DNA of 64,000 nucleotides from Acanthamoeba sp. SK_2022b (taxonomy: Eukaryota > Discosea > Longamoebia > Acanthamoebidae): contig JANDJZ010000195.1 of the NCBI GenBank assembly GCA_027943245.1, forward strand, positions 23,158 to 87,157, in the 5' to 3' direction. The position numbers and the translations under genes are program-made. The notes beneath the pieces are model-generated. The model saw only the letters and a list, made by a program, of their open reading frames with translations. It had not been told where the DNA came from and made no database searches. Each line of letters opens with the position of its first letter. Within the stretch, counting starts at the first letter, position 1. Of this stretch, positions 11,727-22,569 are shown one piece after another.

Positions 11727-12819
11727 CATGCGCGCACGTGCTATCGCGAGCGGGAGGGAGGGGAGGTGGTAGGCACCTCGTCGGTGATGTTGAGTTTCTC
11801 CTGCGCGCAGATCGCGACGAGCTTGTCCCCCATGGTGTCGCCCTCGAGCGGCCTGAATCGAAACTTGGCGCAACGCGAGGCCAGCGGGTCGATGATCCTT
11901 CGGGAAGCGGGAAGCGTGAGCGCAGCGCCGCAAACAACAACGCGCCAGACTGCGCGGAGAGAGCAGCGAGCGGAGGGAGTGGTTGGCGGTACCGGCTGAC
12001 GTAGTTACAGATCAGGCAGAAGCGCGTGACCTTGGAGTAGTTCTCGATGATGCGTCGGAGGGCGGCCTGGGCGTCGGGCGTCATGGAGTCTGCTTCGTCG
12101 AGGATGATGAGCTTGTAGGGCGGGCACTGCCTGCCGTTGTAGGTGGCCCCGGCGGTGGCCACCTGGATGACGATGCCATCACGAACATTCCATCCAGGTG
12201 AGCACACCGCCACCTACCACTACAACTAGGAGGAGGGAAAGATGGGCGAAGCGCGCACCTGCGAGAAGGCCTTGACTTTGGAGCGGATGACGTTGATGCC
12301 GCGCTCGTCCGAAGCGTTGAGCTCCATCACGCGGGTCTTAAACAGGTCGGGCCTGTTGAAGACGGAGATCCCCCAGGCGTTGGCTTTGTGGGTGGGCGAG
12401 TGTCGACAAGCAATACGGCAAGGGAGAGAACACGGCAAGCGAGCAATTGAGGGAGACGGGTACCCGTAGAGCTCGTGGCCGATGGCAAGAGCGGTGGAGG
12501 TCTTGCCTGTGCCAGGAGGTCCGTAGAGAAGCAGGTGGGGCAACTGCAACAAAAAGGTAGCGCGTAAGGCCTGAACTGCATCTTTTGGTCTGAAATTGAC
12601 GAGCCACTCCTACGTACGTTGCCTGTGTCCAAAGATTTCTTAAGCGCACGCACTACCTCCTCTTGATGGGCAACATCGTCCACCTTCTTCGGGCGGCTGA
12701 AGAAGATTATTTTGGTAAATTAGCAACACCAATCGCGTGTTGAGATGAACGCACTATTTCTCAACCCAGGGGACCTTCGCTGCTCGCTTTGCACCGGCAA
12801 ATGACAAGTCCTTGTTCAT
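11033..12819 (-). CDS. RFC4: replication factor C subunit 4 (clamp loader AAA+ ATPase)
   Basis: Nine exons: 12819-12755, 12696-12618, 12543-12464, 12352-12259, 12162-11993, 11897-11777, 11618-11493, 11416-11303 and 11209-11033. All phases fit; the product has 341 residues, the usual size. Start context gives [30 protein letters not shown], the RFC box. Walker A is [10 protein letters not shown], Walker [12 protein letters not shown], the arginine-finger motif [14 protein letters not shown] (SRC), and sensor 2 [21 protein letters not shown] sequence is also present ([16 protein letters not shown]). With RFC1, 2, 3 and 5 it loads PCNA at primer ends. IPTKTIDRL and the C-terminal helical collar ([15 protein letters not shown]) match RFC4 rather than RFC2 or RFC5. 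An intron between exons 6 and 7 carries a long (CAA)n tract. Confidence 0.94.
11657..11728. repeat. (CAA)n trinucleotide repeat in RFC4 intron
   Basis: About 23 CAA units on the plus strand between exons 7 and 6 of RFC4. It creates spurious poly-Gln, poly-Asn and poly-Val frames that are not genes. Confidence 0.97.
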
Positions 12820-12829
12820 TGTTCTTCGC

Positions 12830-13570
12830 TTCCGGCACAAATCCAATCTTCAAGCCCAACACAAAAAGGCGCGAAAACGCAGGTTTGTTAAGATTGTATA
12901 TTTCACTGGCAGGAGAAAATGAACAGCAAACTGAGAAACCTGAAAACCCCCCTGCCATTGACATAGAAAATGAGAAAAGATCATGACATAGAAGCACTGA
13001 TTTGAGGAGAGGCAGAATCATGAGCTGTGTTTCAAACAGTGGAGAGATGGAGGGAAAGGACATGCTGCAGTTGGGTTACATGGGCCCATTTCCTTTGTGG
13101 ATGACACTGAGGTATGAGTCACAATTTTTTCATTACCTCTTGAACCAGAAGGAGAAGGATGAAGCAAATTCAAGATCAATGTTGACATGGTAGATACCAA
13201 AGGCAACTCATGCATGTATTGCACACACATTTACATTTGGGGCTTCAAGGATGTTCAGGAAGGGGCAGATCATCCTGGATGGTCTCCTTGCCTTCCACAG
13301 GGCAACAGGTGTAATGTTAGGCCACTTGTTGCCTGCAGTATGCACACTAGGTTTGGCTCCAACATCACAGGCACCATACACAAGCATGTTGGTGACTTGC
13401 TCCTGCTGTGGTGTGACAGCACTGCTGACTCTTCCAGTTGCATAGGCTTGCTTGTGCAGCTGCAGCACCTCCTTCATGAAGCACCCTGTGTACCCTGGTG
13501 AGCCCATCTTGTTCAAGGATTTCTGCACAAATACCATGCCATCCACCTCCACCCAAGGACAGGCTGGAAG
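12830..13570. other. gene-poor stretch with possible transposon debris
   Basis: No gene supported. A minus-strand open frame (13552-13208, beginning MEVDGMVFVQKSLNK) is clean over 114 codons but matches nothing I know. Base composition here is less GC-rich than the genes on either side, and the Ty1/copia remnant follows directly, so old mobile-element sequence is the likeliest content. Confidence 0.4.
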
Positions 13571-13585
13571 AGCTCACTGTGGCGC

Positions 13586-14479
13586 TTGATCAGTGGGTTC
13601 AATGCCACCCAAAGCACCATTGCAAGCTATCTCAAGTCACATGGCACCATCGACACCCAGACCATTGACCACATCTGTGCAATCCTACTCAACCACAAGG
13701 TTGTTCTCAAGAACCTCCATGCTGCCAACTCTTCCACTCTCTGGACCAACATGCCCAGTTCCAGCCATTGAGACCACAATTGGCAGGATCGTCCTCACAC
13801 TCCCAAGTCACTACCACAGCACAACAACACACACTACACCCAGCACAACAGTGCATCACATCAACCTTCAACGTCCTCACACAACATGGATCAATTCTGC
13901 ACGTTCCATCAGGCCCCCAGCCACACACTCTCCAACTGCAATGCTGCCCAGGCCATCAAGGCCCATGAAGCCCCCACCAACAAGAGCAGAGACACAGGGA
14001 AGCGTAGTAATAGACAGTGTCAGACAAAGAGCAATGAAGCCCACCTAGCCATGTCTCCACAACAGCCTCTGCCAAGACCATGCATGCCATGCACCCTACC
14101 TGCGCCCACATCTCTTCCCCCTCTACCACACAAACCCTTTCCAGCACCCATCATGGACACAGGGTGCACACGGCACCTCATGGGACACTTCCAGCTCCTG
14201 CACAAGTTCATCCCACATCCTCCACGCAGCATCAGTGTTGCCAATAACAACACAGTGATGTCCTGTGGCTCCAGCATCATCTGTGGTCACATCATGATCA
14301 ATGGACGCCTTGAGCCCATGCAGATCAAGAATGTTCATTACATCCCCAACATCCTGCACATGCTCATCTCTCCTCTCCAGCTAGAGGACAACAGTCTCAC
14401 TCTTCAGTGGCGCCATGGCTATGGTGTTGAATTCTACCAGGGAACACACCTATGCCTGTACACCATCCAACATGGTTGA
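13586..14479 (+). pseudogene. Ty1/copia Gag-protease remnant
   Basis: The frame from 13886 reads a degenerate knuckle-like motif (CTFHQAPSHTLSNC, resembling the copia CxxxH...H...C type), a Pro-rich linker, then the retropepsin core MDTGCTRHLMG with D-T-G. Further on come ISVANNNTVMSCGSS, VHYIPNILHMLISPLQL and FYQGTHLCLY, the normal run of a copia protease towards integrase. The frame stops at 14477-14479, and no integrase, reverse transcriptase or LTRs are visible. Upstream frames (13586-13771) look like Gag but are broken. A fragment, not a working element. Confidence 0.62.
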
Positions 14480-14791
14480 CACATAGTCCTGCCTATCTAC
14501 CACAACCTCATTGACTCTCCCTCCGCGCACATTCCTTTTATGTACCTCTACGGTACCCTCAATAAACATCTTCTTTCTCATCCAACTGCGAAAAGTTGAA
14601 AAGGGCAAAGAGGACGCCAGCGAGGCGCCCACCAGTCGCTGTCAGCGCCTCTTTCGCTTCTTCCGTTGATCCGACTTGATTGATTTTATTGACGCCTCGG
14701 TGGGCTCCGCCGTGGCTCCCTGCGCTGTAATAGCAGGCTGTAAGTCGATCTTGGGCGTGCATTGGTTGCGGTAGCTACGGCCATGCGACTC

Positions 14792-15322
14792 TCACTGATC
14801 GAAGCCCCACTCGGTGACTATGAGGTTCATGAGGTCGGTGAGCGTGATGACGCCACATAGGACGCCTGTCGTATCGACCACATACAGCCGGTGTACTCTG
14901 CCCAATTGAGCGAGGTTGTCAGCGAGCCCTTACGTGCTTTTGCTGCGTGAGTGGTGCTGGTACCTGGTGCCTGCGAACTTGAGGATGAGCGTCTCGAGCG
15001 TCGTCTCCGGTGTGACGGACAGGGGAGGTGTCATGATCTTGGTTGGCGCCATCTCATCAATACTGGAAGGCGACAGCACTCCAACGATGCCCACCACACA
15101 CACACACACGCACACTCGGATGTACCTCTGCCTTGTCGGTGTAGGCAGCTTTGATGTAGTCCACCACGGGCATGAACAACCGGAAGAACTGCTTGCGGTA
15201 GAGGCACTCGAGGTCCGTCGCGCTCAGGTTGGCGACCAGCCTCCTCTGCTCGAGTCAACAGTTGGCCATGTCCCATGCACCACACTCAATCATGAGAAGG
15301 CGGACGCGGTTGTGCAATGCGT

Positions 15323-15380
<58 letters not shown>

Positions 15381-16479
15381 CCTGTGTGTATTGGGCCAGT
15401 ACCTGCGAGTCGATGACCGCCACGCCGCTGATTCCCTTGGTCCACATCTGGGCAAAGGCGTCAAGCGCCTTGGAGTGTGGCGGTACCGAGACCACCTTGC
15501 CAAAAGTGCGGAAGTGCTCCCTCACCGGTAGTTGTCCCCTGCGTCGGTACACGTATACGTGAGCCGCGTCACATTAGCTAGGTCCGGTAAGGAGCCATCG
15601 ACGAGAGCGCACCTGGGCCCGAGCACGGAGATGTGCTTGGCAAGATACGCCGCGATGTCGCTCTGGGTGATGAGCGCCGTGATCTTGGGATCCTGGGCAT
15701 GTGCCACGTTCGGGTCGGTGAGCGAGGCGCCTCCGGGAGCTCACGGAGAGCCAGAACGGTGGGGAGGGGAGACGCCGACCTGTTCCTCGAGAGAGACGAT
15801 CGGCACGCGGTGCACGGCGATAGTAGCGTAGCGCTTCAGGTTCTCGAGCAAATAGTAGAGGTTCTGATTGACCGGGATCGGAACGAAGGGGTTGCGCTTG
15901 CTGAAGTCTGTATGTGGCAGAGTGGTGGAGATTAGAACCGGTGTGTCTCAGCTCCACGTCGACTGATGTCGCACCACACAGTTGGCCGATCTCCTGGCCT
16001 GAAAACTTCTCGAAGGCCTTGTCTAGCTCGGACAGCGTGGCGGCCTCCAGCGGAGGTGTGCACACGGACACGAGGTACCTGTGTGATGCGCACAAGAGGC
16101 AACGCTTTCAACAAAAAGTAGAGACTCTGCCTCTCTCTCTATCCTCCTCGCGCATGTACCCGAGGATGTCCAGCGTGTCGATGAACCCTGCGCATTTGCC
16201 CGTGGACACGTTGCGTACGGGCAGAGAGGAGATGCGGTGCTGCTCGAGCACCTGCGGCCCCGAAGCACTGTGGTTAGACAAAAAGTAGAGAGCAAGAAAT
16301 GAAAGATAGGAGGAGTTCAGGGTCTATACCGCCAGCACTTCCTGTATGGTGAGGTCGCTGTCCGCGATGTACCACTTCTTGACGGGGGCGGGAGGGTACA
16401 GCCTGGTCACCTGGGTCATCTGCAACAAGTCCCCCAAGTTATCGCTGTACTTAAAACCGCTTCCTTCCACATCGTCCAT
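14792..16479 (-). CDS. four-CBS SNF4/AMPK-gamma-like regulatory subunit
   Basis: Exons 16479-16330, 16251-16160, 16078-15975, 15907-15780, 15692-15613, 15538-15403, 15245-15126, about 15062-14964, and 14897-14792. Four CBS repeats can be read: VLEQHRISSLPVRN with GFIDTLDILGY; YATIAVHRVPIVSLEEQ with KITALITQSDIAAYLAKH; FGKVVSVPPHSKALDAF with GISGVAVIDSQ; and MTPPLSVTPETTLETLI with RVHRLYVVDTTGVLCGVITLTDLM. LVANLSATDLECLYRKQF between repeats 3 and 4 is the NxSASDL-type stretch of SNF4/gamma proteins. The family binds AMP/ATP and controls SNF1/AMPK. The product is about 340 residues. The join between exons 7 and 8 is uncertain: the obvious donor and acceptor do not match in phase, and a short TG tract lies at that spot. 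Confidence 0.85.
15324..15377. repeat. (TG)n microsatellite in intron
   Basis: A TG tract on the plus strand, just inside the donor end of an intron of the CBS gene (between exons 6 and 7). Confidence 0.97.
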
Positions 16480-16666
16480 GGCTGTCGCTGTGTTGTATTG
16501 TCTTTCTCTTGCCTTACCCTCTCGTTTCGTGTGACGCTGATGATGCAGAGGCCTGCCCCCAGCGCCCTGTGTCCTCGGCATGTCAGCTTCGTCCACCACC
16601 CTTACAGCAGTCACCCAAATTTCATTGTATTATCTACATTTGTCGTCGACAAGCGCACAGCCCGGG

Positions 16667-17895
16667 TCATGCGCGTCTCTCGGCTTCCCCGGTGGGTCGG
16701 AGGCGTAGCTTTGTTCGCTCGGCTTCCTCTTCTTCGCGCAGCTCTTGCTCGATCTTCCTGTTCTCCTCCTCCAGAAACCGCTGCTCTTCTTCGATCATCT
16801 GGATCTCGTCCTCCATAGAGCGCACCTCCTCCTCCATCTCCTCCCTGTCCCACTCCTCCTCTTCCTCCTCGTCCTCGTCGCGCCCGCCCTCTGCTCGCCT
16901 CCCGCCTTCCCGCTCGTCCTCGCCGCTCTCGTGCTCCGACTCCCCAGCACAGTCATCGCCGTCGCTGGCATCGACATCGCCGTCGCTCTCCTGGCCGAGC
17001 TCGGTCTCCATCTGCATGTTCTCCTCCTCGATCTTGCGCAGCTCCTCTTCGATGCGGGCCACCTCCTCCTGCTCCCGCTTGAGCGCCTTCTGGATGTAGG
17101 CCAGAATGTCCGTCTCCTCGTCCTCTCCACCATTGTCACCTTCGTTTGGGACTGGATGATGATCATGATGTCGTTCACAAGGCTGTTGTTCTTGGTGGCG
17201 GTGGTGATGCTGTTGCTGGCGGTGCTGACGGTGTTCGTGTGCGTTGTCGCTCCTGGTTCGCCATTCGCGTCTCGCCACGGCCGACCGTGCCGCGGACCCA
17301 GAGTCGACGCTGCTCCTCCGCTTCGGCCCGCCGCCCTTGGCCCATCGCTCTCGCTGCTCGTTGGCGGCACAGACCGGGGAACGCAGGATGGCGTCGATGA
17401 TGCGCTTGGTCTCCTCGGCAGCTGAGCTGCGCCTGCGTGCCTCCTCCTCGAGTCGCGCGCTCTGCTCCTGCTCGGCGATCCGCCGCCGTTCGGTCAGGTC
17501 GCTCCGCTCCCAGAGTTCGATGTTGCGCTGCACCAGGGCTTCCTGCGCTTCCTGTCTCTGTCGCCGCTGCGAGGGCGGAGTGCAGTGGCGCACGAACGTC
17601 ACCGACTTGCGCCGCTCGCTGGTCACTGGCGTGCCCGGGGTCCTTATCGCTGGCTACATCAAGAAAATAAATAATCCTTATTCGGCAATGCTCGTTGCAT
17701 TGAGTTTGCTTTGTGTGTGCTTGAAAAAGAATCAAAAAAAAAATGTTATTTATGATTCACTCTGATCGAAGCAGGGCGTACTGGAGGTGAGTCCCTCTTT
17801 CGCGCCGCGGGTGCATGTCCAGAACCGCGCAAGGAGATAAAAAGTAGCAGACCACCGAACAAGGCACCCACCACCAGCGCCTCCCACAGCATCAT
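16667..17895 (-). CDS. membrane-anchored acidic coiled-coil protein, unknown function
   Basis: Two exons, 17895-17761 and 17653-16667, join in phase 0 to give 373 residues. The N-terminus MMLWEALVVGALFGGLLLFISL is a signal anchor or signal peptide. After it come a basic linker, RRKSVTFV, a Gln/Arg-rich coiled coil, a His-rich segment (HRQQQHHHRHQ) and a second, strongly acidic coiled coil rich in Glu. No family is recognised. The two-exon model explains why the large open frame begins without an ATG. The start codon lies only 37 bases from a TTAA-flanked transposon, so its promoter may have been displaced. A purely soluble product from an internal start is the alternative. Confidence 0.62.
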
Positions 17896-17975
17896 CTTGG
17901 TTTCTTTCTGATCTTTTCTTTTCGTTTTTCCTTAAGGGGCCAGTACTCTTTTTTTTGGATGACCGTGGGCGCTTT

Positions 17976-18815
17976 CTAATAAATTCGTTTATTTGCACTG
18001 AACCAGTCAAACATTAAAACTAAAGGTCGCCTGACGCCGGCCAGCCGAGGTCCGGCCAGCAATTCGTTTGTGTTTTTTTGGGCGCTTCGTTTTTGCTTAC
18101 TTTTTGTTGGTGACAAGAAAACACTGTTTTTCGCTGTTTTTTGATGTTTATATGTGTTTTCCTTTGTTATCTCCGATTTCGGGTTGTTTTTTCCATGGCG
18201 AGCCGAGCAAATGTTTATTATTCATCTTTTGTCGACGATGAGCAACACCTTCACCTGCATGATGTGTGTGAAGGAGATTGCGTGGGGGGCGCTGATTGCC
18301 CACGTCCCACGGTGCTACCGCCAGTACTGTGCTGACGTGGGCATGGTGCCGCTGTGCACCTGTGCCGCCTGCGAGGGCCGGCAGATGCACCCGATGGAAG
18401 GGGTAAAATGCAATTGAGGTGATAATAGTTGATACAAGAAGTCAATCATACGGTGATGAATACTAAGTGCTGTGGATGGAGAGACATTAAAGATAGATGC
18501 TAATAAAACATCAACGATTTGCCCCATGTGTTAGCGCAACATCAAAAGATCTGGACAATCTTGGCAGTTATTGTTAACGACTACAAATAAAGTGGTCCTT
18601 TTACCTCAATTTTTGTTGTCATGCATTGTAAACGAAGGTCGCAGCACAGCTCTTTGCTGCCATTCATAAAAATTGGCTGTTTTTTGTTAAAAAGTAGGTA
18701 AAAAGACCTACTTTTAGCGAATTACAGAGGGCACCTCCAACCGCCACAAACCCACGCCTACCAAAGAATGTGGGTAATGTTTGACTGGTTCAGTGCAAAT
18801 AAACGAATTTATTAG
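17976..18815. repeat. 41-bp perfect inverted repeat enclosing about 760 bases, nested in the transposon
   Basis: 17976-18016 and 18775-18815 are exact reverse complements over 41 bases (left arm starts CTAATAAATTCG). They enclose a segment that includes a small Cys-rich frame and a hairpin at about 18690-18714. No clear target duplication flanks the arms. It may be a nested MITE-like insertion near the 5' end of the larger transposon, or an inner part of that element's own terminus. Confidence 0.85.
18238..18405 (+). pseudogene. Cys/His-rich zinc-finger-like exon
   Basis: From ATG 18238 the frame reads FTCMMCVKEIAWGALIAHV, then CYRQYC and CTCAACEGRQMHPM, with paired cysteines suggesting zinc binding. 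A GTAAAA follows at 18406 and could be a donor. I could not find a phase-matching acceptor, so whether this belonged to the transposase N-terminus or to the nested element is open. Confidence 0.35.
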
Positions 18816-18839
18816 AGGAAGCTTTGGAGACCCAAACAC

Positions 18840-21812
18840 AGGCGCAGTTTCACCACACTACTGTACCGATGAAGGAGAAGGCAAGAGGATGTTCATGATT
18901 CCCACCTCAGAGGACCTGAGGCAAGCGAGGCTTGATAGAAAGAACAAGAGAGAAAGAGAGAAGAGAGCTGAGCTTCGACGGGTAAAGGAAGCAGAAAAAG
19001 TAGAAAGACAGAGGCGGGAAAATGATGACCAAGAGCAAAGAAGGGAGAGAAAGAGAGAGCAACAACAAGAGAAAGAAAGGGTAAAGGAGAGAGAACGAGA
19101 GATCGCGGCCAGGATTGATACAGCTGTTCAGGCCGTTGCCACCAAGCTGACTGTGGCCAAGGAGAGAGACAAAGAGAGCCGGCAGAAGATGAGCGAGCTG
19201 CAAGTCCAACTTCGACACAACAAGCAACAGCTCAACAAGGCGGAGAAGAGATGGGCGCAAACCAACAAGCAGCTTGTTGAGGTACAACAAGCTCTGCTGC
19301 TGGCTGAGAAGAAACATGTGCAGCGAGAGAAAGAGGAACAAGAAAAGCGGCTGGCGGTGTGGGCTGACCACAAGAAGGCCCTTCACCAGAATGCCTCACC
19401 AGCACCTGCACACGCGCCACAGACTTGGCAGCGTGAGTGGGACCAGCCCCGCCATCTTTGGGCACTCGTTGAGTTGTGGCAGCTTGCTGCCTTCTTCCCG
19501 CTCCTCGCCTGCCCTTTTTGCCTCCAGCTCACACTCCACTGTGTGTGCTGGTGAGAGACCAATGGAAGCTTCTCCACCACTCTTCGCTGCAGCAAGGAGG
19601 ACTGCTCGTTTGAGGTGGTCTTCAATTCAACCTCTCGCCTTGTCTCCAATGGCCACCGCCATGATGCACCTACTCGTATTGCCGTTGCCTGGGGTGTGCA
19701 TGCTGTCAGCTTTGAAAGGCTTGAAAGCATCTTTGCCTTGGCAGATGGTGTGCCATTGGTCAGCAAGACCAACTACGCCCGGCTCATGCGTGTCTTGGTA
19801 CTTGCTCTTCTCTTCTTTATTTTTTTTTTTTTTTTCCTTTTTCGTTGACACAATGCAACTATTGCGCACAGGTTGCTCTGGCGTTGTCCATGATGACTGA
19901 TGTCTCCTGTAACAAGCAGCTACAATGCCTGCAAGGGTGCAAACATGCAAACATCGTCCTTGACACATGCTACTCTTCTTGACACAAACATGCCAACGAG
20001 ATAACAACTGTTGTCTGTGATGGAGACACAAGTACAATCCTCTTCTTCCCTCCCCTTATTCTCAGCCCCTCAGCACACCTTTGTTCTCACTTCTTACGCC
20101 CCCCCCCCCTCCTAGGTGGGCGCCAGGGTGCTGGTGGCATCGTGGCCTGTGTCCACTTACTCAAGGACACAGGCTCTGGTGCGCACCAGCATCCCTTGTG
20201 CACCTATACAGGGACTTCAAGCATGGCAGAGGGTGACGCAACAGAGCAAGCTCTTACCTATTTGGTGGTATGTACCTTGTTGCATCTTCACTCTTGCACA
20301 ACCTCAGCTCTTCCTCCTCCCTTAGGAACAAGGTGTGCAACTGTCGTCAGTGACTGCTGATGGTGACACAGAGCTTGCTGGTGTCATTGCCACAGCGTGC
20401 CCCAAGGGCAATGTGACCATCAACCGCGACCTGAACCACTATGCCAAGGGCCTTGTGAATCATGTGACAGCTTTGTGTGATGACCACCCAGCCCTAAAGG
20501 TTATTGTCTTGAGTCTCAAGGCACATTTCCTTATTGGTATTTTTTTCCTTTCATGTTTTGCACAACGTTTCAAAAACAAACTAACTGTTGTGACCTTTTT
20601 CTCAGGTATCAAGAAGTATCCACAAAATGAGCCAGGGTTCACGACCCATATGAAGGCCTTTGTGCCTCACATTACAGACACGCACCACTGGTGGTGCTCA
20701 CACAAACCAGTACAGACCCTACCAAAGGTGTGGTGATCTCTCAAATCATTTTAAAATCTTGTGTTGGGCTAATTTGTTTGTAGGTTGATCTGATTGAGCA
20801 CAGGGAGGCAATAAAAGAGCTGGAAGAGCTCATCACTGGCTACATCGAAGACTGTCAACACTACATACATGGCTATTCTACAATCCAACTTGAGTAGGTC
20901 AATGGAACAGCTGCCAAGTGGGTGGACAAGCAGCGAAATTGGACAGTCATGTATTCTGCCCTCTTTGACGCGGGGATCCTGGAGCGCAACAAAGGTGTTT
21001 ATTTTAATATTTTTATTTTTTTTATTTTTTTTAAGACTAAATCTTCGTTTTTTCTATTTCGTGTCCATTTAGGCAGCAACTCGTTGATGGACATCTACAC
21101 CCAGCTTGGCTTTCATGTTTCTGCAGCTCAACATCACCACTGGAAGAAGCTGGTTGAAACACATGAGAAGCGGGATGCCTTCAAGCGCCAACCAGGCATT
21201 CAACGGAAGCGTGGGCTCTATAAAAGAGCAGCACAAAAAGAAACTGGCACATGTTACTCTTTACTCCTTCTCTCCATGCAAGGCCAGCACACAACACTCA
21301 CTTATCATTTTTTCCCCACAACACAGAGCGACGGCGTGACTTTGCGAAACGATGGAAAAAGCCAGTCTATGGCGCAGGCCAAATTGTGACATGGGTGGAG
21401 AGAACCATTTGCACTCACCACATTCGTGAATGTACGTGTTTGGATCTTCTCTTTTTGTGTTGTTCACTCACTCTTTTTGATTACAGTGTGTGTGGATCAC
21501 CTCAAGGCCTACTTGCGCCACCACAACCACCAATTTCCAAGCAATGGGAGAAAGGCACACCTCCTTCAGCTGGTCAAAGATGTGATTGCTGGCCTTCCTG
21601 ACCCTGCACCTTCCAGCGGGAAGACGTCAGCACCATCTACATCTACGTCAACATCTTTGACATCTTCCTCTTCTTCATCTGCGCCTTCCTCAACTTCCCC
21701 ACTCTTTCCTCCAGCCTCTTCATCAACATCTTCGTCTCCATCTCCTTCTCTTTCAGATTCCTCCTCATCTACTTCCACCTCCCTACCTTCTCAGCCACGC
21801 AAGCGAAAATGA
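18840..21812 (+). pseudogene. transposase remnant with coiled coil, DGD core and SAP-like motif
   Basis: A charged coiled coil (about 18900-19380, with EREKRAELRR and KLTVAKERDKES) leads to CPFC and KEDC pairs that look like a zinc ribbon. Then follow NSTSRLVSNGHRHDAPTRIA and FERLESIFALADGVPLVSK, a domain with a TSSMAEGDATEQAL helix, the VTADGDTEL core and DLNHYAKGLVNH. After more introns comes WVERTICTHHIRE, then a SAP-like motif (VDHLKAYLRHHNHQFPSNG) and a Ser/Thr-rich end. Several pieces are separated by plausible introns (for example 19798-19871 and 21434-21487). An in-frame TAG near 20895 suggests decay. Confidence 0.5.
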
Positions 21813-22569
21813 TCTCCTGCAGCTCCTGCTTATGTGTGTGCTTGGCCTGATTGTGGCCGCACTTACACCTACTTTGTCTTTGTCACTCATCATCTGCCTT
21901 CCCCTCCGGTAACGCAGACAGGACAGGAGAGCGGGGAGGAACGGGCGCGAGTATTTTTTTTTAATCCAATAAATAATTTTTCAAATTCTTTTGTTGGCGT
22001 GCCTTTTAATCCTACAAAAATCGGGCGCAGCAGTCTCGCCGCTGAAAAAAAGGCCCACAGTCATTTTTTTCCAGAGAGTACTGGCCCCTTAAGGAAAGAA
22101 TATCTTACACTTATTTAGCTTCCTTTTTCTGTTTCATTTTCATTTTGATCGAGTTTTGATACCTGCCGCAGATTGACACCTGTCTTGCGTGCGCTGTGAG
22201 TCGCGCCTCTTCTCCCCTTCTCTCCCGGCACTCCGTACGCAGATTTATGGGTCAGCCTCGCGGTATGCTTCCACACGGCATTCTGGCTAAAAAATTAAAA
22301 AACGGATTTTGCGTTTTCCAAATACGGTGCAAGCTCCTTTTGGCAAGTAACCTTTTTAAGGCCCGGCGCAGGTTTGAAAGACAGGGGAGGTGGCGTGGTG
22401 GTTGGAGACGCGGTTGTTGATTGTTCACCAAGACAGTCTCCACGCTCATACTGCGCTTAGGTTAACACTTCTTCTCCAAGAGGTCACTGTTGTATGGTAG
22501 GAGGGGAGAAGGAAAGGAGGGTGAAAGAACAAGCGAGGTGAAAGATAAGAACAAGAGCAGAAGGGAAGC

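Larger units (their letters stand above)
17936..22088 (+). mobile_element. TTAA-flanked DNA transposon (Kolobok/Mutator-like transposase), decayed
   Basis: Left end 17936 reads GGGGCCAGTACTCT and the right end (to 22088) is its reverse complement. Similarity continues more weakly for about 40 bases. Both ends abut TTAA (17932-17935 and 22089-22092), the target duplication of Kolobok and piggyBac elements. The internal frames resemble Kolobok/Mutator-type transposases: a DGD motif (VTADGDTEL), NRDLNHYAKGLVNHV, and SFERLESIFALADGVPLVSK. A SAP-like motif and a Ser-rich tail ending in PQPRKRK-type basic residues (stop 21812) follow. A TAG at about 20895 interrupts the frame, so the copy looks inactive. 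The empty site would read TTTCCTTAAGGAAA, a perfect palindrome. Confidence 0.74.

Noticed and set aside
11545..12213. Poly-Leu, poly-Cys, poly-Gln and poly-Asn frames
   Set aside because: They come from the (CAA)n repeat inside an RFC4 intron.
13208..13552. Minus-strand 114-codon open frame as a gene
   Set aside because: No family match, no flanking exons recognised, and it lies in mobile-element debris. Mentioned only as part of that region.
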